From positions 1 to 8,844 of the forward strand of contig JAISDV010000137.1 of NCBI GenBank assembly GCA_031264545.1: a DNA stretch of 8,844 nucleotides, written 5' to 3'. Origin of the DNA: Oscillospiraceae bacterium. Lineage in GTDB: Bacteria; Bacillota; Clostridia; Oscillospirales; Oscillospiraceae. Both the position numbers and the translations under genes were made by a program. The notes below the pieces were generated by a model. It worked only from the letters and a program-made list of their open reading frames with translations. It did not search any database and was not told the DNA's origin. Shown here in pieces: positions 1 through 6,077 of this stretch (positions are counted from its first letter, which is position 1; the number at the start of each line of letters is the position of its first letter).

Positions 1-5
1 AACTA

Positions 6-40
6 TTTTTTATAATTTGCCACAAGCAAACTATAAAAAA
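6..40. repeat. AT-rich inverted repeat upstream of pyrE
   Basis: TTTTTTATA (6-14) is the exact reverse complement of TATAAAAAA (32-40), and inside it TTTGC (16-20) pairs with GCAAA (26-30) around the loop CACAA, with one mismatch (15/31). The result is a 14-bp stem with one mismatch. A TATAAT hexamer at 11-16 lies inside the left arm and could be a -10 element; its -35 would fall outside the window, so the promoter cannot be confirmed. The element could be an operator over the promoter, an RNA hairpin at the start of the leader, or both. A run of T does not follow the stem on either strand, so it is not a typical terminator. Confidence 0.5.
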
Positions 41-70
41 TTGCCATGCGGCGCGGGATGCGCCGCGGCA
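34..70 (-). terminator. Terminator-like hairpin oriented on the minus strand
   Basis: TGCC (42-45) pairs with GGCA (67-70) and GCGGCGC (48-54) pairs with GCGCCGC (60-66), with a two-base AT bulge and a GGGAT loop. Read on the minus strand the stem is followed by A and then six T residues (40-35), which is the layout of a Rho-independent terminator. On the plus strand only TTAAATT follows, which is weak. There is no minus-strand gene just to the right that needs a terminator, so the hairpin may instead act in the plus-strand pyrE leader RNA, or stop antisense transcripts coming out of pyrE. The structure is clear; its role is inferred. Confidence 0.45.
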
Positions 71-80
71 TTAAATTCAA

Positions 81-109
81 GCGCGTGCGCACACAGTGCG
101 CACATGCGC
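81..109. repeat. GC-rich hairpin in the pyrE leader
   Basis: The palindrome GTGCGCAC occurs twice (85-92 and 96-103), separated by ACA. The two copies can pair with each other, extended by GCGC (81-84) with GCGC (106-109) across an AT bulge. This gives a 12-bp stem with a triloop. It is the third of four consecutive hairpins between the window start and pyrE. No T-tract follows it on the plus strand, so it is more likely a folding or pausing element than a terminator. Confidence 0.45.
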
Positions 110-115
110 GTAAAA

Positions 116-136
116 AATAGTTTCTGTGAAACTATT
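116..136. repeat. 9-bp perfect hairpin just upstream of the pyrE ribosome binding site
   Basis: AATAGTTTC (116-124) and GAAACTATT (128-136) are exact reverse complements around a TGT triloop. The left arm overlaps TAAAAAATAGTT (111-122), which is perfectly complementary to the first 12 bases of the window. The two pairings therefore exclude each other if both are in one RNA. The right arm ends about 20 nt before the GGAGAGG ribosome binding site of pyrE. Confidence 0.5.
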
Positions 137-175
137 AAAACTCTGAATTCACAGCCGGAGAGGACGAGAGACGAG

Positions 176-817
176 ATGAGTACAGAAGAAAAAATTGCAA
201 GGGCGCTGCTTGAAATCGGCGCGGTCGTCATCAGGCCGGACGAGCCGTTTATCTGGGCAAGCGGTATCAAAAGTCCGATTTACTGCGACAACCGCCTGAC
301 GCTCACGGCGCCTGCCATACGCGCGGAAATCGAAAGCGGACTGGCGGGACTGCTGAGCGCGCATTATCCGGGCTGCGAGCTGCTGATGGGAACCAGCACG
401 GCGGGCATCGCGCACGCCGCGATCGTCGGGCATCTGACCGGCCTGCCGATGGGTTATGTCCGCGGCGGGGCCAAGACGCACGGCCGGAAAAACCAGATCG
501 AGGGCAGGCTTGAAAAAGGACAGCGGACCGTCGTCGTCGAGGACCTCATTTCCACGGGCGGCAGCGTCATCGAGGTCGTGAACGTCCTGCGCGAGGCAGG
601 GGCGGAGGTGCTTGGCGTCGTCAGCATCTTCACCTACGGTATGGAGAAAGGCTTAAGGCGCTTGGCGGAAGCGAAGGTCACAAACCACAGCCTGACGAAT
701 CTCGATGTGCTGGTAAGCGCCGCGTCGCGGGACGGGCTTATCCCGGAAACGGATATCGCGCGGATATGCCGTTTCCGCGACGATCCCTCGGACGAGAGCT
801 GGATAGACAGGTTATGA
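176..817 (+). CDS. pyrE: Orotate phosphoribosyltransferase
   Basis: This cytoplasmic enzyme joins orotate to PRPP to give orotidine 5'-monophosphate, the fifth step of de novo pyrimidine synthesis. The 213-residue product has the usual family length. It carries the type I phosphoribosyltransferase PRPP-binding motif VVVEDLISTGGS (residues 119-130), the mobile catalytic loop with K100, H103 and K105 (RGGAKTHGRKNQIEG, 96-110), GTSTAGI (72-78) and the N-terminal FIWASGIKSPIYCDNR block (25-40). The ATG at 176 is preferred over an in-frame ATG at 17, because GGAGAGG (157-163) precedes it and the family's conserved N-terminus begins here; the extra 53 codons would run through the hairpin-filled leader. 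It is the first gene of a pyrE-pyrB-pyrI cluster. Family assignment is firm. Confidence 0.96.
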   Translation: MSTEEKIARALLEIGAVVIRPDEPFIWASGIKSPIYCDNRLTLTAPAIRAEIESGLAGLLSAHYPGCELLMGTSTAGIAHAAIVGHLTGLPMGYVRGGAKTHGRKNQIEGRLEKGQRTVVVEDLISTGGSVIEVVNVLREAGAEVLGVVSIFTYGMEKGLRRLAEAKVTNHSLTNLDVLVSAASRDGLIPETDIARICRFRDDPSDESWIDRL

Positions 818-826
818 GGCGAAAAT

Positions 827-893
827 CCGTCCCCGAGCGGACGGCAGACCGGACCGTACGCGCCGAAGGGACCGGCGCGGCGGAAAATTTTAT
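827..893 (+). promoter_or_regulatory. Two hairpins in the pyrE-pyrB spacer
   Basis: The 97-nt spacer holds CCGTCC (827-832) pairing with GGACGG (839-844), and CGCGCCG (859-865) pairing with CGGCGCG (873-879). The second stem is followed after GCGGAAAA by TTTTATT (887-893). This T-tract is not directly against the stem, so it is a weak terminator at best. The pair could attenuate or process the message between pyrE and pyrB. No promoter with a good -35/-10 pair is visible in the spacer, so pyrB is probably co-transcribed with pyrE. Confidence 0.35.
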
Positions 894-914
894 TCGGCCG
901 GGGAGGTCATAAGC

Positions 915-1826
915 ATGAAGGACCTTATCAGTATTACGGATCTGACGACAGAAGCGCTGCAGGGGCTGATCGACAAGGCGCAGGACCTTATCGCAGACCC
1001 CGGCAAATACTGTGAAAAATGCAAAGGAAAAAAGCTGGCGACCCTGTTTTTCGAACCGTCAACGCGCACGCGGCTCAGCTTCGAGGCGGCGATGCTGGAG
1101 CTTGGCGGAAGCGTGCTCGGCTTTTCGGAGGCCGGCAGCTCGAGCGCGTCAAAGGGCGAAAGCGTGGCGGATACGGCGCAGACGATCAGCTGCTACGCCG
1201 ATATTATCGCCATGCGCCACCCGAAGGAGGGCGCGCCGCTGGTCGCGGCTCAGGCGGCGTGCGTCCCGGTCATCAACGCCGGGGACGGCGGGCATAACCA
1301 CCCGACCCAAACCCTGACCGACCTCCTGACGATCTACCGTGAAAAGGGACGGCTGACCAAGCTCAAAATCGGCTTCTGCGGCGACCTGAAATTCGGCAGG
1401 ACCGTGCATTCGCTGATTACGGCGATGGCCCGCTATCAGGGCAACAGCTTCGTGCTCATCTCGCCGGAGGAGCTGCGCGTGCCGGGTTATATCCGGAAGG
1501 ACACGCTTGACCGGAATGGCCTGAGCTACAAGGAAACGGACAACTGGAACGACATGCCGGACCTGGATATCCTCTATATGACGCGGGTCCAGCGCGAGCG
1601 CTTTTTCAACGAGGCGGATTATCTGCGCCTGCGCGACGCGTTCATTCTGACGACGGACAGGCTCGCGGACGCCAAGGGCGAGCTCTGCATCCTGCATCCG
1701 CTGCCAAGGGTCAACGAGATCGAACGGGCCGTCGACAGGGACGAACGCGCCGCCTATTTCAGGCAGGTGCTCAACGGAAAATACATCCGAATGGCGCTGA
1801 TTCTGAAGCTCTTGGGGATCGACTGA
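915..1826 (+). CDS. pyrB: Aspartate carbamoyltransferase, catalytic chain
   Basis: This is the catalytic chain of ATCase, which makes carbamoyl-aspartate from carbamoyl phosphate and aspartate, the first committed step of pyrimidine synthesis. The 303-residue length is typical. Visible signatures are the carbamoyl-phosphate loop FFEPSTRTR (STRTR at 49-53), the flexible SASKGES segment with K80, MRHP (100-103), HPTQT (129-133), GDLKFGRTVHSL (156-167) and HPLPRV (261-266), all in the order expected for the family. The whole sequence reads like the enterobacterial type that pairs with a regulatory chain, in keeping with pyrI immediately downstream. A GGGGAGG ribosome binding site ends 8 nt before the ATG. 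The pyrI start follows 13 nt after this stop, so translation of the two chains is probably coupled in amount. Confidence 0.97.
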   Translation: MKDLISITDLTTEALQGLIDKAQDLIADPGKYCEKCKGKKLATLFFEPSTRTRLSFEAAMLELGGSVLGFSEAGSSSASKGESVADTAQTISCYADIIAMRHPKEGAPLVAAQAACVPVINAGDGGHNHPTQTLTDLLTIYREKGRLTKLKIGFCGDLKFGRTVHSLITAMARYQGNSFVLISPEELRVPGYIRKDTLDRNGLSYKETDNWNDMPDLDILYMTRVQRERFFNEADYLRLRDAFILTTDRLADAKGELCILHPLPRVNEIERAVDRDERAAYFRQVLNGKYIRMALILKLLGID

Positions 1827-1839
1827 CAGGGAGGTACAC

Positions 1840-2265
1840 ATGACGATAGATTCAATCAGAAACGGCATAGTCCTCGACCATATCGAGGCCGGGAAAAGTA
1901 TGGAGATTTACAGGGTGCTCGAGCTTTCAAAGCTCGACTGCTCCGTCGCCATCATTAAAAACGCCGTCAGCAAAAAAGCGGGACATAAGGATATCATCAA
2001 AATCGACGCTCTTATCGACATCAATCTCGACGTGCTCGGCTATATCGATCCCGGCATCACCGTCAACGTCGTCAAGGACGGGCACATCTCGGAAAAGCGC
2101 AAGCTCTCCCTGCCTGAGACCGTGACGGGCGTCATCAAATGCAGAAACCCGCGCTGCATCACCTCTGCCGAGCAGGAGCTGTCCCATGTTTTCCGTCTCT
2201 CCGACAGGGCGCGCGGCGTCTACCGCTGCATTTACTGCGAATCGAAGGCGGGCACAGAGGCGTAG
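1840..2265 (+). CDS. pyrI: Aspartate carbamoyltransferase, regulatory chain
   Basis: This is the non-catalytic chain of ATCase that binds nucleotide effectors and, through a zinc site, holds the catalytic trimers together. The 141-residue protein has an N-terminal allosteric domain (about residues 1-95, including the SMEIYRVLEL and DVLGYIDPGITVNVV segments) and a C-terminal zinc domain. The four zinc-binding cysteines are C101, C106, C130 and C133, a Cx4C-x23-Cx2C spacing identical to the E. coli chain. This predicts a heteromeric, feedback-regulated enzyme. GGGAGG lies just upstream of the ATG. The TAG stop (2263-2265) is one base from the stop of the convergent glycosidase gene. No terminator is visible right after it; a strong palindrome in the neighbouring gene at 2353-2393 might serve. 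Confidence 0.95.
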   Translation: MTIDSIRNGIVLDHIEAGKSMEIYRVLELSKLDCSVAIIKNAVSKKAGHKDIIKIDALIDINLDVLGYIDPGITVNVVKDGHISEKRKLSLPETVTGVIKCRNPRCITSAEQELSHVFRLSDRARGVYRCIYCESKAGTEA

Positions 2266-2266
2266 G

Positions 2267-4120
2267 CTAGGCTTCCGCCGCCGTTTCCGTTACGGCGCAG
2301 CCCTCGTCCAAAATACGGAGACCGCTTGCGTTTTGCGTGCCGTTGAACAGCAGGAGCTTGCGCTCGCCGGGCGAAAGGGCGAGCGCAAGCTCCCGTCCAC
2401 TCAGGTTTACATAAATCTTGGCCTTCCCGCCGCTGCCGCCCCGCGTAAAGGCAAAAACGCCGTCTTCCGCCGTCAGCGTCCGATATTCGCCGCCGGCAAA
2501 GACAGCTGTGCTTCTGCGCATGGCGAGCAGCGCCTTGTACCACTCGGTCAGCGCCCCGTCCGCGCTTCCCCAAGGATAACAGCGGCGGTTGAAGGGATCC
2601 TCGAAGCCCTCCAATCCGGCTTCGTCGCCGTAGTAGATGCTCGGCACGCCGGGCAGGGTGAACTGTAAAAGGCTGGCCAGCCGGAGCAGCCGCTTCGCGC
2701 GCGTGCGCGCGTCCGGAGACAGGCGGGCGTTCGCCCGCTCCTTCCGCGTACCGTAATCCGTGCCGGAAAGCTCGGTCAGTATCCGTTTGGTATCATGCGT
2801 GCCGAGAATGTTCATCAGACAGCCGAGCGCGGGCGGCGGATAATTCTCGCAGAGGCTCTCGACCGTTTCCCTCAGGCCTGACGCCTCCCGGGTTTTGATA
2901 AAGGCAATGATCGCGTCCCTCAGCGGATAGTTCATCACGCCGTCCAGCTCTTTGCCTAGGAAGTAATGCCGCCTGCTGCCGTAGGCGGTCTTGTTTGAGG
3001 CGTCCTCCCAGACCTCGCCGATGATGAGCGCCTCCGGGTCACAACCCTTCACCGTCCGGCGCAACGCTTCCAGAAAGTCCTCCGAAAGCTCGTCGGCAAC
3101 GTCGAGCCGCCAGCCGGACGCGCCGAACGACAGCCATTTTTCGAGAATTCCGCCGTCGCCGCAGATGAAGGTGTGAAAGTCCAAGCAGTCCTTTTTGACC
3201 TGCGGAAGCGTAGTAATTCCCCACCAGGCATCGTATTTATCCGGCCATTCCGTAAAATCGTACCACTTGTAATAGGGCGAGCCTTTGTCGCGATAGGCGC
3301 CGCCGGGGCCGTAGCCGCCCTCCCGGTTAAAGTAGCGCGAGTCGGAGCCGGTGTGGTTGAAAACCCCGTCGCAGAGCACTCTGATGCCAAGCCGCCCCGC
3401 TTCGGCGCAGAGCCTCGAAAAGGTCGCCTCGTCGCCGAAGGCCGGGTCGATCTTTGCATAGTCGCCGGTGTCGTATTTGTGGTTTGAGGCCGCCTCAAAA
3501 ATCGGGCTGAGGTAGATACAACTGATGCCCAGCTCATGCAGATAAGGCAGCTTTTCGATCACGCCGTCAAGATCGCCGCCAAAAAAATCACTGTTCCGGA
3601 TCTCGCCCCCGGCGTCCGGCAGGTAAACGGGCAGCCCGCCCCAGTCACGCCGCGCGACAGCGCTGTTTTTGACAGGGTGCGCGCCGCCTTTTTTAAAGCG
3701 ATCGACGAAAATATGGTAAAAAGCGCCTCGCTTTATCCACTCGGGTGTGGTATAATCGGGCGCATAGACGGTGAGCTGCCAGGCGCGCGGTTCGCCGCCG
3801 GCAAAACCCGCGCCGGACGGCGTTTTTCCGATCGCGCGGTCGGCTCCGTCAATTACGGCCCTGAAAAAATACCAGTACAGCCCCGTTTTGTCAAACACGG
3901 CGGCGCCCTCATAACGGGTGTAACCGCCTTCCGTCCAGACCGGGCTGAGCGCTGTTTCGGCAGCGCTGCCGTCCGTATCGTCGATAACAACCAGCCTGAG
4001 CCCCGTTATACCGAGCGTCTCCGCAGCCCTCAGGCCGAGGCGAAGCTGCGTTCCGGCCGTAATCGCACCGAGAGGCAGCCTGTCGAGCGCGCTGCGTGAA
4101 TCGAACAAAATGTCTTCCAT
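2267..4120 (-). CDS. GH13 alpha-glucan hydrolase (neopullulanase/cyclomaltodextrinase-like)
   Basis: A 617-residue alpha-amylase-family enzyme, probably hydrolysing maltodextrins, cyclodextrins or pullulan fragments inside the cell; no signal peptide or membrane segment is visible. All GH13 landmarks are present: DGVFNHTG (region I, 251-258), GWRLDVADE (region II, nucleophile D340), IIGEVWEDAS (region III, acid/base E369) and LGTHDT (region IV, D443 as transition-state stabiliser), plus SNHKYDTGDYAKIDPAFGD (212-230) and GVPSIYYGDEAGLEG (491-505). About 120 residues before the barrel form a beta-rich N-terminal domain of the kind seen in neopullulanase-type enzymes, and about 80 residues at the end form the C-terminal beta domain. 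The start at 4120 has GGAGG four bases upstream; a longer in-frame start at 4201 lies upstream of the promoter and is unlikely. Exact substrate specificity cannot be read from the sequence. Confidence 0.9.
   Translation of the reverse strand: MEDILFDSRSALDRLPLGAITAGTQLRLGLRAAETLGITGLRLVVIDDTDGSAAETALSPVWTEGGYTRYEGAAVFDKTGLYWYFFRAVIDGADRAIGKTPSGAGFAGGEPRAWQLTVYAPDYTTPEWIKRGAFYHIFVDRFKKGGAHPVKNSAVARRDWGGLPVYLPDAGGEIRNSDFFGGDLDGVIEKLPYLHELGISCIYLSPIFEAASNHKYDTGDYAKIDPAFGDEATFSRLCAEAGRLGIRVLCDGVFNHTGSDSRYFNREGGYGPGGAYRDKGSPYYKWYDFTEWPDKYDAWWGITTLPQVKKDCLDFHTFICGDGGILEKWLSFGASGWRLDVADELSEDFLEALRRTVKGCDPEALIIGEVWEDASNKTAYGSRRHYFLGKELDGVMNYPLRDAIIAFIKTREASGLRETVESLCENYPPPALGCLMNILGTHDTKRILTELSGTDYGTRKERANARLSPDARTRAKRLLRLASLLQFTLPGVPSIYYGDEAGLEGFEDPFNRRCYPWGSADGALTEWYKALLAMRRSTAVFAGGEYRTLTAEDGVFAFTRGGSGGKAKIYVNLSGRELALALSPGERKLLLFNGTQNASGLRILDEGCAVTETAAEA
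2353..2393. repeat. 16-bp perfect palindrome inside the glycosidase coding region
   Basis: GGAGCTTGCGCTCGCC (2353-2368) and GGCGAGCGCAAGCTCC (2378-2393) are exact reverse complements with a 9-nt loop. The element sits near the 3' end of the glycosidase gene, within codons for its C-terminal beta domain (about residues 576-589), and about 90 nt past the pyrI stop on the other strand. No T-run follows on either strand. It could still act as a stabilising 3' hairpin or barrier for read-through from the pyr operon. Confidence 0.6.
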
Positions 4121-4144
4121 CGTACCTCCGGAGCTTCGGTTTTT

Positions 4145-4159
4145 TATAATCGGATTATA
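4145..4159. promoter_or_regulatory. Palindrome shared by divergent -10 elements
   Basis: TATAATC-G-GATTATA is a perfect 7-bp inverted repeat with a single central base. It contains a TATAAT on the plus strand (4145-4150, facing deoC) and one on the minus strand (4159-4154, facing the glycosidase). The plus-strand -10 has no recognisable -35 at 16-18 bases, so the deoC promoter is uncertain. Overlap of the two -10 boxes means that the two directions would compete for RNA polymerase, or that one regulator could cover both. Confidence 0.4.
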
Positions 4160-4182
4160 CACGAAACGGTGCGCCCAAGCAA
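4154..4182 (-). promoter_or_regulatory. Promoter of the GH13 gene
   Basis: On the minus strand TTGCTT (4182-4177) is followed by a 17-base spacer and a perfect TATAAT (4159-4154). Transcription would start near 4147, giving a leader of about 27 nt before the ATG at 4120. The -35 matches the consensus only in its first three bases. Confidence 0.6.
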
Positions 4183-4225
4183 GCGCGCCCGTCAGCTTCA
4201 AAATCGCCTTTCAAAGGGGTGCAGT

Positions 4226-4891
4226 ATGACAAAAGAGGAAGTATTGCGGCTGTGCGATCATACCCTGCTCAGGACGGACGCGGGCTTTGACGAGATCGCG
4301 GAAAATTGCAGACTGGCGCTCCGTTTCGGCTGCGCTTCTATCTGCCTTCCGCCGGCCTATGTCTATGAGGCGAAAAAGCTTCTGGGAGACAGGCTGAAGG
4401 TCTGCACCGTGGTCGGCTTTCCCAACGGTTACAACGACACCGCGACGAAGGTGTTTGAGGCGCGCCGCCTGATCGAGGAGGGCGCGGACGAGATCGACGC
4501 GGTCATCAATATCTCCTGGGCTGTCTCCGGCCTGTACGACACGGTCGCGGACGAGCTTGCCGAGCTCCGCAAAGCGACCGGGGGCAGCGTGCTCAAGGTG
4601 ATCGTGGAAAGCTGCCGGCTGCCGGAGGCCGTGCTGCGCGCGGTCTGCCATGTCGTTTCACGCGCCGGCGCGGATTTCATCAAAAGCTCCACGGGCTTCG
4701 CCGAGCGGGGCGCTACCGTGCGCGATATTGCGATCATGCGGGCGGAATGCGCGGCGGAAACGAAAATTAAGGCCGCAGGCGGTATTTCAAGCTTCGCGGA
4801 CGCGGAAAGGCTCATCGCCGCGGGCGCCGACAGGCTCGGAACAAGCCGGCTCGTCAAGCTCATGTGCGCCGGCGAAGGGAAATTAAAGTGA
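4226..4891 (+). CDS. deoC: Deoxyribose-phosphate aldolase
   Basis: This class I aldolase cleaves 2-deoxyribose 5-phosphate to glyceraldehyde 3-phosphate and acetaldehyde, the last step of deoxynucleoside catabolism. The 221-residue length fits the short bacterial form. Key residues are visible: the Schiff-base lysine K153 in ADFIKSSTGF, the second active-site lysine K182 in IKAAGGIS, and D91 in DEIDAVINI; KVCTVVGFPNG (58-68) and LGTSR (204-208) are also typical. The ATG at 4226 follows AAAGGGG (4214-4220); an in-frame ATG at 4169 adds 19 residues unlike the family and lies almost on the promoter. It is divergent from the glycosidase and begins a chain of closely spaced plus-strand genes. No other deo gene is nearby, so the link to the downstream small genes is positional only. 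Confidence 0.95.
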   Translation: MTKEEVLRLCDHTLLRTDAGFDEIAENCRLALRFGCASICLPPAYVYEAKKLLGDRLKVCTVVGFPNGYNDTATKVFEARRLIEEGADEIDAVINISWAVSGLYDTVADELAELRKATGGSVLKVIVESCRLPEAVLRAVCHVVSRAGADFIKSSTGFAERGATVRDIAIMRAECAAETKIKAAGGISSFADAERLIAAGADRLGTSRLVKLMCAGEGKLK

Positions 4892-4892
4892 A

Positions 4893-5261
4893 ATGACGGA
4901 AACCCACAAGACCATTGACGAATACATCGACGCCCAAAGCGAAGATACGCGGGGCGTTCTGCGAAAACTCCGGCAGACTATCCGGGAAGCCGCGCCGGAA
5001 GCGACGGAGCGGATATGTATGCGCATACCCACCTTCGATCTGAACGGCAGATGGCTGATTCACTTCGGTGCGTTCAAGAAGCACATCGGCTTTTTCCCGC
5101 AGCCGGACGGCGTTGCGGCATTTACGGACAAGCTTGCAGGCTATAAAATGTCAAAAGGCGCGATACAATTTCCGCTGAACAAGCCGGTACCGTATGATTT
5201 GATCGCGGAGATTACGCGGTTTCGCGTTGCGGCGATAAAAAAGGATATGATGGGGAATTGA
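4893..5261 (+). CDS. DUF1801 / YdhG-like protein
   Basis: A 122-residue protein of the DUF1801 family. The N-terminal helical part (TIDEYIDAQSEDTRGVLRKLRQTIREAAPEATERI, opening at residue 7) and the following beta segment (MRIPTFDLNGRWLIHFGAFKKHIGFFPQP) with a C-terminal GAIQFPLNKPVPYDLIAEI stretch are the family pattern. The Bacillus subtilis member YdhG (Fra) has been described as a frataxin-like iron chaperone, but most members are uncharacterised, so a role in iron handling is only a possibility. The start codon lies one base after the deoC stop, so it is almost surely in the same transcript. The GAAGGGA ribosome binding site is inside the end of deoC. Confidence 0.85.
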   Translation: MTETHKTIDEYIDAQSEDTRGVLRKLRQTIREAAPEATERICMRIPTFDLNGRWLIHFGAFKKHIGFFPQPDGVAAFTDKLAGYKMSKGAIQFPLNKPVPYDLIAEITRFRVAAIKKDMMGN

Positions 5262-5265
5262 CGCT

Positions 5266-5799
5266 ATGGCGAGAAAACTGCGCAAAACCTTCGGCGATGT
5301 GAACGCGCCCTCTGCCGTCGCCCTGCTGCGGCTGATTGAGACACAGAGCAAAACGACGGTGGCGAACTGGACGCTTGATTACGCCGAGCAGAAAATCCTG
5401 CCGCTGTTTGAGAAGCATCGCCCGGACGACGGGCGCCCCGCTCACGCGATAAGCGCCGCCCGCGAGTGGCTTGACGGCAAGGTCAAACTGCCGTATGTCA
5501 AAAACATCATTCTGAACGAGTGCCACGCCGCCGCCCGTGAGATGGATGGCAATCCCGTCGCGCAAGCCGCCGCGAGGGCCATCGGGCAGGCGGCGGGAAG
5601 CATACACGCCGCGCCGCACGCGCTCGGCTTGTATTTTTACGCGGCGGCGGCAGTGGCCTACAACCGTTTGGGGGTTGACGCGCGCATAGCGGAGTATGAA
5701 TCCATTGCCGAGGAAGTCTGCGCTGACTATACTGCCGCACTCAGGGCTGTCGCGGTCGAGAACGCGCCGGATCCGGCGCGATGCAAGCAGCATTGCTGA
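5266..5799 (+). CDS. Imm5-like alpha-helical protein (putative immunity family), copy 1
   Basis: A 177-residue, alanine-rich all-helical protein that resembles proteins annotated as putative immunity protein (Imm5-like). The core is WTLDYAEQKILPLFEKHRPDDGRP, then AISAAREWLDGKVKL, then an alanine-rich segment ending GSIHAAPHALGLYFYAAAAVAY. It aligns by eye with the gene at 6078 in the same order (W..dYAE..L.lFE...P.D.RP..A..AAR.W..G..K), so the two are divergent paralogs. There is no signal peptide. The start follows the DUF1801 stop by four bases and has only a weak GGGGA ribosome binding site. The last residues (after AVENAPDPAR) are unlike the rest and might be an altered end. Despite the family name, no toxin gene is adjacent, and the true activity is unknown. 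Confidence 0.7.
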   Translation: MARKLRKTFGDVNAPSAVALLRLIETQSKTTVANWTLDYAEQKILPLFEKHRPDDGRPAHAISAAREWLDGKVKLPYVKNIILNECHAAAREMDGNPVAQAAARAIGQAAGSIHAAPHALGLYFYAAAAVAYNRLGVDARIAEYESIAEEVCADYTAALRAVAVENAPDPARCKQHC

Positions 5800-5909
5800 G
5801 ACGACACAGTGCACTTCGCGCAATACCTTGTTATGGATACAACCGAGATTCGACGGGAATTGGGATACGAGGAACAGTGGAGAAGGTTTTGAGAAATTGA
5901 GGCTATGAA
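5800..5909 (+). other. Gap with a 19-codon orphan reading frame
   Basis: No full gene fits in this 110-nt gap. ATG at 5833 opens a 19-residue frame beginning MDTTEIRRELGYEEQWRRF and ending at TGA 5890-5892. It has no good ribosome binding site. The amino-acid composition looks protein-like, so this may be the remaining front end of a deleted gene, in keeping with the truncated hydrolase fragment that begins at 5910. I do not recognise the family. Confidence 0.3.
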
Positions 5910-6077
5910 GTGACCGTCCGCACGATTATCCGTAAACACGCCAATATATACCTCATCGGCGGCGGCCGACACATCCTCTTTGACTGCGGTCGGCAGGATT
6001 CGTTTCCGGCAATCAAAGCGGCGCTGCGGGAATACGGCATAGGTTTTGAGCAAATTCTACGAGATCGAGGTGTCGCC
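5910..6077 (+). pseudogene. N-terminal fragment of an MBL-fold metallo-hydrolase, fused in frame to the next gene
   Basis: From a GTG start with GAGG seven bases upstream, the first 50 or so residues read as the opening of a metallo-beta-lactamase-fold hydrolase: an NIYLIGGGRHILFDCG strand pair, then SFPAIKAALREYGIGFEQI, which in intact proteins leads to the metal-binding HxHxDH motif. That motif and everything after it are absent. Instead the frame continues through LRDRGVA straight into the Imm5-like protein at 6078. The fragment cannot have the hydrolase activity. It could be expressed as an N-terminal extension giving a 234-residue fusion. The hydrolase family call rests on residue pattern alone. 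Confidence 0.6.

Noticed and set aside
155..163. CCGGAGAGG, which matches the CCNGNGAGG core of a PyrR-binding loop and overlaps the pyrE ribosome binding site
   Set aside because: The outer consensus bases do not match and the flanks (CAG and ACG) do not pair into a stem, while GGAGAGG is fully explained as a Shine-Dalgarno site. No pyrR gene is in view.
17..175. 53-residue N-terminal extension of pyrE
   Set aside because: It would be translated from the hairpin region, has no ribosome binding site, and does not look like the family; ATG 176 has one.
1149..1868. 239-codon open frame on the minus strand opposite pyrB
   Set aside because: Arginine/aspartate-rich composition without any family pattern; it is the usual antisense shadow in GC-rich DNA.
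4121..4201. 27-residue N-terminal extension of the glycosidase
   Set aside because: It would start upstream of the promoter -10 and the GGAGG site supports the ATG at 4120.
5212..5823. 203-codon open frame on the minus strand opposite the first Imm5-like gene
   Set aside because: No ribosome binding site or recognisable motif, and the plus-strand gene has a clear family pattern.
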